From Flagellimonas hadalis (lineage in GTDB: Bacteria; Bacteroidota; Bacteroidia; Flavobacteriales; Flavobacteriaceae): a stretch of DNA of 64,000 nucleotides. Under the pieces are notes generated by a model that saw only the letters and a program-made list of their open reading frames with translations, did no database searches and was not told the DNA's origin. Positions 55,940 through 62,591 of this stretch are shown piece by piece (within the stretch, counting starts at the first letter, position 1; each line of letters starts with the position of its first letter). Location of the stretch: contig NZ_VNIK02000001.1 in NCBI RefSeq assembly GCF_007785775.2, positions 670,678-734,677 on the forward strand, read 5' to 3'. The position numbers and the translations under genes are program-made.

Positions 55940-55947
55940 TATCTTTG
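55940..55947 (+). promoter_or_regulatory. -7 box of purB
   Basis: TATCTTTG, exact TAnnTTTG, 23 bp before the purB ATG at 55971. It indicates that the frame's possible start at 55929 is not used. Confidence 0.55.
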
Positions 55948-55970
55948 CTGCTTTCAAAAATTTCTTGACC

Positions 55971-57314
55971 ATGTCTTTGACCCAACTCAATGCGATTTCG
56001 CCCATTGACGGCCGATACGGAAACAAAACCAAGGCGCTAAGGGATTACTTTTCCGAAGAGGCCCTGATCAGGTACCGTGTCCTGGTAGAGATTGAATATT
56101 TCATTGCCCTTTGTGAGGTGCCTTTGCCCCAATTGGCCGATTTCGACAAAGGATTGTTTCCCAATATTCAAAAAATCTATTTGGAGTTTTCTTCGGAAGA
56201 TGCTCTGGGCATCAAGGAAATTGAAAAGACCACCAACCACGACGTAAAGGCCGTGGAGTATTTCATCAAACAGAAGTTTGATACGCTTGGGCTACAAAAA
56301 TACAAGGAGTTCATCCATTTTGGACTGACCTCACAGGACATCAACAATACGGCCATCCCACTCTCCATCAAGGAAGCGATGAACGAGGTCTATGTCCCTT
56401 CTTATTTGGAAGTATTTGAAAAATTAAAGGAGCTGGCCAATGAATGGGAAAACATCCCCATGCTGGCGCGAACGCACGGACAACCTGCATCACCTACCCG
56501 ATTGGGCAAGGAAATCGAGGTGTTCGTGGAGCGATTCAAGGAACAGTTCAATTTATTGAACGACATCCCGAGCGCGGCCAAGTTTGGTGGCGCCACCGGA
56601 AATTACAATGCACACAAAGTTGCATATCCAAGCATTGATTGGAGGGCATTCGGGAAACAATTTGTCCAAGAAAAACTGGGACTGCACCACTCCTTCCCCA
56701 CCACGCAGATAGAGCATTACGATCACATGGCGGCACTTTTTGATGGTCTCAAACGCATCAACACCATTTTGATCGACTTGGACAGGGATATCTGGACCTA
56801 TGTGTCCATGGATTACTTCAAACAAAAGATCAAAAAAGGGGAAGTCGGCTCATCGGCCATGCCGCACAAGGTAAACCCCATCGATTTTGAAAATTCGGAG
56901 GGCAACCTTGGCATTGCCAATGCTGTTTTTGAGCATCTATCGGCCAAATTACCCATTTCCAGGTTGCAACGCGATCTTACGGACAGCACCGTGCTCCGCA
57001 ATATAGGTGTTCCCTTTGCCCATACCATTGTTGGGTTCCAATCGACCTTGAAGGGATTGAACAAACTGGTACTTAACCAAGAAAAGTTTGAAAAGGACTT
57101 GGAGGACAACTGGGCCGTGGTCGCCGAGGCCATCCAGACCATTTTGCGAAGGGAGGGCTATCCCAATCCGTACGAGGCCCTAAAGGGCCTGACCCGAACC
57201 AATGAAAAGATCACCCAAAAATCCATTGCCGATTTTATTGAAACCTTGGAGGTTTCGGATGCCATCAAAGCTGAATTGAAACAGATCACGCCAGCAAATT
57301 ATACGGGGGTCTAA
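55971..57314 (+). CDS. purB: Adenylosuccinate lyase
   Basis: Catalyses two fumarate-releasing steps in purine synthesis (SAICAR to AICAR, adenylosuccinate to AMP). 447 residues: MSLTQLNAISPIDGRYGNKTKALRDYFSEEALIRYR, HFGLTSQDINNTA, ARTHGQPASPTRLGKEI (about 165-181), KFGGATGNYNAH and the signature loop GSSAMPHKVNPIDFENSEGN (about 288-307), with the catalytic serine. It is the longer PurB type that resembles the E. coli enzyme. A small membrane-protein gene overlaps its stop codon by one base. Confidence 0.97.
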   Translation: MSLTQLNAISPIDGRYGNKTKALRDYFSEEALIRYRVLVEIEYFIALCEVPLPQLADFDKGLFPNIQKIYLEFSSEDALGIKEIEKTTNHDVKAVEYFIKQKFDTLGLQKYKEFIHFGLTSQDINNTAIPLSIKEAMNEVYVPSYLEVFEKLKELANEWENIPMLARTHGQPASPTRLGKEIEVFVERFKEQFNLLNDIPSAAKFGGATGNYNAHKVAYPSIDWRAFGKQFVQEKLGLHHSFPTTQIEHYDHMAALFDGLKRINTILIDLDRDIWTYVSMDYFKQKIKKGEVGSSAMPHKVNPIDFENSEGNLGIANAVFEHLSAKLPISRLQRDLTDSTVLRNIGVPFAHTIVGFQSTLKGLNKLVLNQEKFEKDLEDNWAVVAEAIQTILRREGYPNPYEALKGLTRTNEKITQKSIADFIETLEVSDAIKAELKQITPANYTGV

Positions 57315-57493
57315 TGAGTCTTTACCAAAAAATCCTATTGACTTTTGGTTTTCTCTTTCTCTTCAGTGGATCTCTGATAAAAATTTTGCACTGGGAATTT
57401 GGCCCCATCAATGGCGCCCTGTTGATAGCTATTTCCTATCTTCTACTTTTCACTGCAATACTTCTTTACATTTGGCGGAAACCCAAAAAATAG
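57314..57493 (+). CDS. Small two-helix membrane protein, coupled to purB
   Basis: A 59-residue frame found by reading after purB: MSLYQKILLTFGFLFLFSG, then SLIKILHWEFGPINGALL, then IAISYLLLFTAILLYIWRKPKK. Two membrane helices flank a short turn with the K-I-x-H-W motif, which recalls the N-terminal hairpin of the gliding/T9SS motor protein GldL (G-x-x-F-K-I-x-H-W-P-G). Its ATG overlaps the purB stop (TAATG), so it would be translated by coupling. It has sensible codons, a basic C-terminus and no competing frame. Role unknown. Confidence 0.7.
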   Translation: MSLYQKILLTFGFLFLFSGSLIKILHWEFGPINGALLIAISYLLLFTAILLYIWRKPKK

Positions 57494-57544
57494 CATTGGC
57501 GAATTATGCCAGGGTGTAGAATGTGTTTTTAGTTTAGCGTTGGT

Positions 57545-59110
57545 TCATTTCTTCAGTTGTTCCAATCTGCTGATGGCGTTCTGGTTTTGGGAATTCAATT
57601 CCAACGACTTTTCAAAGCTTTCAATGGCTTTTTCCTTTTCACCCAAATACAGATACCCCTCCGCGAGACTGTCATAAAGATTGAAAGAATTTGGGAAAAG
57701 TGTTATGGCCAGTTTAAATACATGGATTCCTTGGGAAGATCTATTTGGATTGAAAACAAGTTGAAGGCCGAGCATGTTCAAATCACCTTCCTGCATTTTG
57801 AACGAAGGGTGGCTTTTCAGTATTGAGTCATATAGCTGATGTAGGTTTTCATAGTTTTTGGCCAAAGCCAAATCATTGAAATCCTGAAAATTGAATTTCC
57901 TTATTTTTGGTTGTTTGATGGTTTGGGTTACCAGCGACTTTGCCATTCCATTGGCCAAGGGACCATTTTCGATGAATTCGGATGCTTTTTTGTCTTGGTT
58001 CAAAGTGGCCTCTATAAAGTTCAAGGTGTAAGCCGCGACCCATTTATAGGATTCCATGATTTCTGGATCGCTTTTGTCCTGTCTAGGATCCCTATGGGCA
58101 AAAAGAACGCCCAGTGAGCTGAAGTAACTATGCGTCAAATCATGGAACTTCAAGCGATACGATTTACTGTTTGAAATACTGTCATACAATTGGAATCTTG
58201 AGTTCAGTTCCGCATCTATCTGGTCTTCCTTCAAGACGATTTCAGGGATGTCCTTCTGTGCCATATGAATGTAGGGGACATCTATTTTTCCAGCATCAAA
58301 AAAAGGGGATCGATTGAGCAGTCCATATTGATACCGCTCCGTTCCGTCAAGACTGACAACGGCTTTTACATGGTCGTTCCGATTCTGCACAATGATATTC
58401 GACAATCCACCAAAACTGAAACCCATGATTGCCATTCTATCGTAATCCACCATTGGAAATTTCCCTGCTTCTTTCATCAAAAACTCCACATCTCTGGCTT
58501 GGGTCTCCATTTCCTTGGCATTGTTGTTGCCAAACCAGCGGGTTTCGGTTCCCTTACTTGGGCTTGACATGACCACAAAACCGTGACTTGCCAAATATTC
58601 ACAAAGGGCAAAGTTCTCGATGGATGATGCTTGGAAGCTGGGCGCATAGATGATTACCGGGAATTTCCCTTTTCCAAATTCCGCACTGGCATATGCCGTC
58701 GTTTTTTCTTCAAGATGCTTTTGGTTTTCGGGTGTATTGGTATAATAGAACCAGTTCAACAGTTGCTCGTTGGGCAAATGTTCCCACTCCTCTTCTTCTT
58801 TCAATATTTCGAAATAATCCACGACCTGTAAGGGTTCCAAACCTTCAACATTTTGCCTGGAAGGGTACCACATACTTACGGAAATTGGCCTTGCCACCTT
58901 GGCTTTGGTGTAGTCATATATCCTGCTGTAAGTCCTTGTGCTGTCTGAAGTGGTGTAGTGCCGAAATCCTACATTGTAATGGCCATTTTCAAGGTCGATT
59001 TCCTTGAGTGAAGTCTGAGCAGTGATCAGATACACTTGGAAAAGCATCAAAATTGATAGAATGGTCAATCTCACAATAAATAAGTTAGCGTTCACTTTCA
59101 AAGATGCCAT
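57545..59110 (-). CDS. Alpha/beta hydrolase fused to TPR region
   Basis: 521 residues from the ATG at 59110 (an in-frame TTG lies 39 bp upstream). Signal or anchor segment (about 12-32, VRLTILSILMLFQVYLITAQ). The middle is an alpha/beta hydrolase of the dienelactone-hydrolase or PAF-acetylhydrolase-like type: FPVIIYAPSFQASSIENFALCEYLASHGFVVMSSPS (oxyanion region, in parts), nucleophile serine in MGFSFGG, acid region VSLDGTERY and a histidine in LTHSYF. The C-terminal 100 residues hold a TPR pair (FNLYDSLAEGYLYLGEKEKAIESFEKSLEL). Exported esterase/lipase-type role inferred. Somewhat AT-richer than neighbours by eye. Confidence 0.85.
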   Translation of the reverse strand: MASLKVNANLFIVRLTILSILMLFQVYLITAQTSLKEIDLENGHYNVGFRHYTTSDSTRTYSRIYDYTKAKVARPISVSMWYPSRQNVEGLEPLQVVDYFEILKEEEEWEHLPNEQLLNWFYYTNTPENQKHLEEKTTAYASAEFGKGKFPVIIYAPSFQASSIENFALCEYLASHGFVVMSSPSKGTETRWFGNNNAKEMETQARDVEFLMKEAGKFPMVDYDRMAIMGFSFGGLSNIIVQNRNDHVKAVVSLDGTERYQYGLLNRSPFFDAGKIDVPYIHMAQKDIPEIVLKEDQIDAELNSRFQLYDSISNSKSYRLKFHDLTHSYFSSLGVLFAHRDPRQDKSDPEIMESYKWVAAYTLNFIEATLNQDKKASEFIENGPLANGMAKSLVTQTIKQPKIRKFNFQDFNDLALAKNYENLHQLYDSILKSHPSFKMQEGDLNMLGLQLVFNPNRSSQGIHVFKLAITLFPNSFNLYDSLAEGYLYLGEKEKAIESFEKSLELNSQNQNAISRLEQLKK

Positions 59111-59247
59111 GATTCCTTCTTTGTTACAGTTTTTGCTCTCTGAATCCAACTTGGTATGATTTCTTGTGTTCAGAATGACATATATCGTGTCAGTTCGAGC
59201 GGAGTCGGGAAGGAACTTAATGCCCCTCGATCACAACCATTTTGACA

Positions 59248-59294
59248 CCCCTAAAGCCCCCTAACTTCGGCAGGCAGGCCTCAAGGGGACAACT
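59248..59294. repeat. 46-bp dispersed repeat, copy 2
   Basis: Matches the element at 1263-1308 (CCCTAAAG, CCCCTAAC, TTCGGCAGGCAGGCC, GGGGACAA) with a handful of differences and one inserted base. It sits directly after the mscS stop, as copy 1 sits at the end of prmC, in the same orientation relative to the gene. A core fragment TTCGGCAGGCAAGG also occurs at 43038. Confidence 0.75.
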
Positions 59295-59297
59295 GTA

Positions 59298-60113
59298 TTA
59301 CCCTTCTTTGCGGATTTCCACTTGATGGGGATATGGAATCTCAATGCCCGCTGCATCCAGAGCAAGTTTGCAATTCTCATAGGTAGCAAAATACACATCC
59401 CAATAATCCTCGGGTTTGCAAAAGGGCCTTACCGCAAAATTCACGGAGCTGTCCGCCAGTTCCAATACATTTACCGAAGGAGCTGGCTCCTGAAGTACTT
59501 TTGGATTGGAAGTCAGCACATTCAGAAGTACTTCCTTGGTTTTTTTGATGTCCTCTCCATAACCGACCCCAATCACCGTGTCCACACGCATCTTCCCCTC
59601 TGCCGTATAGTTGATGATGTTCCCGTTGGCCATGGCACCATTGGGGACGATGGCCAATTTGCTCTGCGGTGTGATCAATTTAGTGGTAAAGATCTCCACT
59701 TCTTTTACCACTCCCAATACACCTTGGGCCTCAATCAAGTCCCCGATGCGATAGGGTTTGAAAATCATGATGAGTACCCCGCCCGCAAAATTGGAAAGAG
59801 ATCCCTGCAAGGCCAATCCCACGGCAAGGCCTGCAGCGGCAATCACGGCCGCAAAGGTGGTCACATCCACACCCAATCTTGAGATCACAACTATGACAAG
59901 GAAAACCTTCAGTGCCCATGAGAACAGGTTCAACAGGAATTTTTGGAGGGATTCGTCATATTTGCTCTTGGACATCATTTTTCTGGTACCCCCGGTAATT
60001 TTCTTGATCACCCAGATGCCCACAAGGTAAATGAGTATGGCGGTAATGAGTTTAGGACCAAATTCTTTGGCCAATTCCAGGCCATAATTCATCCATTCTT
60101 CAGCTTTTTCCAT
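59298..60113 (-). CDS. Small-conductance mechanosensitive channel (MscS family)
   Basis: Inner-membrane channel of 271 residues that opens on osmotic down-shock. Helix 1 (about 17-35), helix 2 (about 58-80) and the pore-lining helix 3 with the glycine/alanine pattern FAAVIAAAGLAVGLALQGSLSNFAGGVLIMIF (about 88-120, in parts) are clear. The soluble vestibule follows: FKPYRIGDLIEAQGVLGVVKEVEIFTTKLITPQSKLAIVPNGAMANGNIINYT. Length is like E. coli MscS (286). Monocistronic; ends at the dispersed repeat. Confidence 0.95.
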   Translation of the reverse strand: MEKAEEWMNYGLELAKEFGPKLITAILIYLVGIWVIKKITGGTRKMMSKSKYDESLQKFLLNLFSWALKVFLVIVVISRLGVDVTTFAAVIAAAGLAVGLALQGSLSNFAGGVLIMIFKPYRIGDLIEAQGVLGVVKEVEIFTTKLITPQSKLAIVPNGAMANGNIINYTAEGKMRVDTVIGVGYGEDIKKTKEVLLNVLTSNPKVLQEPAPSVNVLELADSSVNFAVRPFCKPEDYWDVYFATYENCKLALDAAGIEIPYPHQVEIRKEG

Positions 60114-60204
60114 GATGTTGTTTTAGTTAGTGTTCTTACAATGGGACACTAAGTTAAAAAAGATGGTCACAAGAAGGGGTGAAAAATAGGACCAAAAACA
60201 AACG

Positions 60205-60224
60205 AGGGCGACATATGTCGCCCT
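60205..60224 (-). terminator. Palindromic terminator after sigma/DUF4252 operon
   Basis: A perfect 20-bp palindrome AGGGCGACATATGTCGCCCT, 24 bp after the stop of the last DUF4252 gene. The T-run on the minus strand is broken (CGTTTGTTTTT), so efficiency is uncertain. Confidence 0.6.
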
Positions 60225-60248
60225 TCTTCTATGATATGATGGTCGGTT

Positions 60249-60788
60249 TTAGCCTTTCAAAAAGTCGCCGATCTCGCCCAGACCCTCCCCCTTGTATTCG
60301 GATTTTTGGATGGCCTGCATCAACTGCATGATGTGGGCGGGGTTCATGTCCTTGCCCAGAACGCGCACTAGGGCAAAGCCCTTGTCGTCACTGTCCCCAT
60401 AAATGATCACTTCGTCAATGGCATCCTCATCGCCAAGGTATTTGATCACTCCTTTGCCGTACTTGGAATTGATCTTCATCAGTTCCACAAACTTGTCGCC
60501 TTTGAGGATTTCCTTTACTTTTTTCTTCTCCATCTCAAATTCGGCCTCGTTCTCGGAATTCTTTTTGAAGGCCAACAAATTGAACTTTCGCAAGGATTCC
60601 ACGGCTTCCTTTTGGGTTGGGGTCAAATCCACGCCGTCCATTTTAAGGATACTGGCCGGAACATCGATGGACAGGAAATTGGGGTTCTCGGAATTGTCCA
60701 CATAATATTCCTGTAGGCTCTGCTGCGAAGAACAGGAGGCCAAAACGATGGCCATTCCTGCCAAAATGCTTTTAATAATAGATTTCAT
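60249..60788 (-). CDS. DUF4252 lipoprotein
   Basis: 179 residues; the signal ends AIVLASCSSQQSLQ, so it is lipidated at the cysteine. The DUF4252 domain spans most of the rest: SIDVPASILKMDGVDLTPTQKEAVESLRKFNLLAF, GDKFVELMKINSKYGKGVIKYLGDEDAIDEVIIYGDSDDKGFALVRVLGKDMNPAHIMQL (seen in parts). No known function. Fourth gene of the ECF sigma operon; separated from the first DUF4252 gene by 113 bp that hold two TCAGCTGACA palindromes. Confidence 0.88.
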   Translation of the reverse strand: MKSIIKSILAGMAIVLASCSSQQSLQEYYVDNSENPNFLSIDVPASILKMDGVDLTPTQKEAVESLRKFNLLAFKKNSENEAEFEMEKKKVKEILKGDKFVELMKINSKYGKGVIKYLGDEDAIDEVIIYGDSDDKGFALVRVLGKDMNPAHIMQLMQAIQKSEYKGEGLGEIGDFLKG

Positions 60789-60825
60789 CTGTACTTTTTT
60801 TGATTGATTCGTTAAAAATCAGCAT

Positions 60826-60893
60826 GTCAGCTGACAGTTATTGGTGGTTGGGTACTGCGTTTTGTTACACATCCATCCAAAACTATCAGCTGA
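60826..60893. repeat. Two TCAGCTGACA palindromes between DUF4252 genes
   Basis: TGTCAGCTGACA at 60826-60837 is a perfect 12-bp palindrome; TATCAGCTGACA at 60882-60893 is a near copy 56 bp away. Possible operator pair, or arms of a long hairpin, since each palindrome can also pair with the other. Confidence 0.5.
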
Positions 60894-60901
60894 CAAACTT
60901 C

Positions 60902-61441
60902 TTAGTTGTCCTTTCCTGCTTTGTTCAGTTCTTCGGGTAGGTTCATCTTCTTGGTCAATGAATTGATCTTGTTCAGGTCGATATCCCCCGTCAGTGATAG
61001 GATCACCGTCTCGAAGTTACGGCCATCGGCGTTCACATCCTTCATTCCTGTAATGAACATCAACAGTTCGCTCACATGGTCCTCGTCCCTACCTTGTTTG
61101 ATGTAGAACTTCACGTTGGCGTCCTTGTCCTTCACACGCATCAACTCTTCCATTTTGGAGGAACCCAAATAACTGTTCACGGCGGACTTCATATCGGCAC
61201 CGATATTTTTGTTATCGGTGGTGAACACCTTCAAGCTTTTTAGGCTACTGGCAATGTCCATAAAGTCCCTGGCCTCTGGATCGTCCACTTCCACATCTAT
61301 CTTGGCCAACAGGTTGAACATGCTCTTGTTCACCACCACCGAGGTGACCTCGTCCATATCCTCAAACTTGTCAAAAAGGGATTGTGAAAACCCTGCCAAA
61401 GGCAACATTGCCATCACTGCGATTAAAATATACTTTTTCAT
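60902..61441 (-). CDS. DUF4252 exported protein
   Basis: 179 residues with a cleavable signal (MKKYILIAVMAMLPLAGFSQ) but no lipobox, unlike its paralogue at 60249. The body fits DUF4252: LFDKFEDMDEVTSVVVNKSMFNLLAKI, DIASSLKSLKVFTTDNKNIG, LMRVKDKDANVKFYIKQGRDEDHVSELLMFITGMKD. Probably periplasmic. The pair of one lipidated and one soluble DUF4252 protein under an ECF sigma factor suggests a sensing or buffering system in the envelope (inference). Confidence 0.88.
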   Translation of the reverse strand: MKKYILIAVMAMLPLAGFSQSLFDKFEDMDEVTSVVVNKSMFNLLAKIDVEVDDPEARDFMDIASSLKSLKVFTTDNKNIGADMKSAVNSYLGSSKMEELMRVKDKDANVKFYIKQGRDEDHVSELLMFITGMKDVNADGRNFETVILSLTGDIDLNKINSLTKKMNLPEELNKAGKDN

Positions 61442-61453
61442 CTTTTTCGTTTT

Positions 61454-61888
61454 TTAATTGTTGTTGTAAATCTTTTGTTTTGCTTCTTCGAACTCTTTTA
61501 GGTAGGCCACTTTTTCCGTGCCCCTCCCAAAATTCTCGGCCAAGAGTTCAAAGGCCTTTTTGGTTTCTTGATAGGCATACTCTGCCTGTTCAAGCTCCCG
61601 TTGTTTTCTATCCTGGTATTGTTTTCCAAAATAGATGCCAAAGGTGAGAACCACTGCCGCTGCTACGGATAGCCACTTGTAATAGTTTACTCTAGGTTTT
61701 AATGGTACCTGCTTGGTGTACTTTTCTTCCTTGGCATTGGAAAAGTAGTTGAACATGGGGCGGTACTGTTGCAAGTGTGTGGCCACATCATCTTGCGAGA
61801 AGTATTCCCTAAGTTTCCGTTCCTCGTCCACGGTGGTCGTGGCTTCGAAATACTTTTCCAATAATTTTTCTATGTTATCCAATTCCAT
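61454..61888 (-). CDS. Single-pass membrane protein, candidate anti-sigma factor
   Basis: 144 residues. The N-terminal 70 are cytoplasm-type and helical (MELDNIEKLLEKYFEATTTVDEERKLREYFSQDDV), one membrane helix spans about 71-88 (WLSVAAAVVLTFGIYFG), and the C-terminal part is a charged helix. It overlaps the sigma gene by 14 bp, the usual place for an anti-sigma factor, and the topology fits. The zinc-binding HxxxCxxC motif of ZAS anti-sigma factors is absent, so this role is inferred from position and topology. Confidence 0.75.
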   Translation of the reverse strand: MELDNIEKLLEKYFEATTTVDEERKLREYFSQDDVATHLQQYRPMFNYFSNAKEEKYTKQVPLKPRVNYYKWLSVAAAVVLTFGIYFGKQYQDRKQRELEQAEYAYQETKKAFELLAENFGRGTEKVAYLKEFEEAKQKIYNNN

Positions 61889-62384
61889 AGTTGTGTTTTT
61901 TTATCAATTCTTCCCTTACTGTTTTTCTTGCTCTGGACAGTGCCACTCGCACTGCGGTGGGTTTCATGTCCAATAGGTCGCATATTTCCTCAAATTCGTA
62001 TTGTTCCACGTCGCGTAGCTGCAATACCATCTTTTGTTGTTCGGGCAGTTCCTTCATGATTCGCTCCATCCATCCCACACTGTCTTCGGCTTCGAGTTGG
62101 CGCTGTAACGAGATGTTCTCGTCACTGTAATTGCTGTGCACCAGCTTCAGGTTGCCCGCCTGTTTGGATTTCAATCGGTCCAAACAAAAGTTCTTGGTCA
62201 TGGTCATGGCAAATGCCTCAACGTTTTTGTACTCACCCATGGACTCATTCTTTGCCCATAGCTTCAGCAAAATTTCCTGTGTGGCGTCTTCCGCTTCCTC
62301 CCTGGACACCAACAGGCGTTTCGCGAGTCGGTAGAGTTTGTCCTTAAAGGGCATCACCACGTTCAAAAATTCTGTCTGTTTCAT
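61875..62384 (-). CDS. ECF-type RNA polymerase sigma factor
   Basis: Sigma-70 family, extracytoplasmic type, 169 residues from the ATG at 62384 (MKQTEFLNVVMPFKDKLYRLAKRLL); an upstream ATG at 62411 would add nine. Region 2 contains REEAEDATQEILLKLWAKNESMGEYKNVEAFAMTMTKNFCLDRLKSK (in parts), and region 4 contains LPEQQKMVLQLRDVEQYEFEEICDLLDMKPTAVRVALSRARKTVREEL with the helix-turn-helix. Immediately upstream lies an AAC-N16-CGT element typical of ECF promoters, suggesting autoregulation. It heads an operon with the putative anti-sigma and two DUF4252 genes. Confidence 0.93.
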   Translation of the reverse strand: MKQTEFLNVVMPFKDKLYRLAKRLLVSREEAEDATQEILLKLWAKNESMGEYKNVEAFAMTMTKNFCLDRLKSKQAGNLKLVHSNYSDENISLQRQLEAEDSVGWMERIMKELPEQQKMVLQLRDVEQYEFEEICDLLDMKPTAVRVALSRARKTVREELIKKHNYGIG

Positions 62385-62432
62385 TTGGTTGTCAGTTGTT
62401 TTGGTCCTCATTTATCGACCTACACTATCACG

Positions 62433-62457
62433 ACGACACATATCGAAATTTGTTACA
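62433..62457 (-). promoter_or_regulatory. ECF-type promoter of sigma factor operon
   Basis: On the minus strand TGTAACA (62457-62451), then CGTC starting at 62435. AAC and CGT are exactly 16 bp apart, the classic ECF arrangement. It lies about 20-50 bp before the two candidate starts. Confidence 0.6.
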
Positions 62458-62591
62458 AAAAATTTGTAATCTCCTTTTATGTGCCTATTTTGCGTAGTGG
62501 TTCTTTCAATTTTACCATACATTCCAAACCCCCATTCCAACCTATTCATCGAATTGGAATGAAAATTGAGGAATTTTTATAAAATTAAGCT

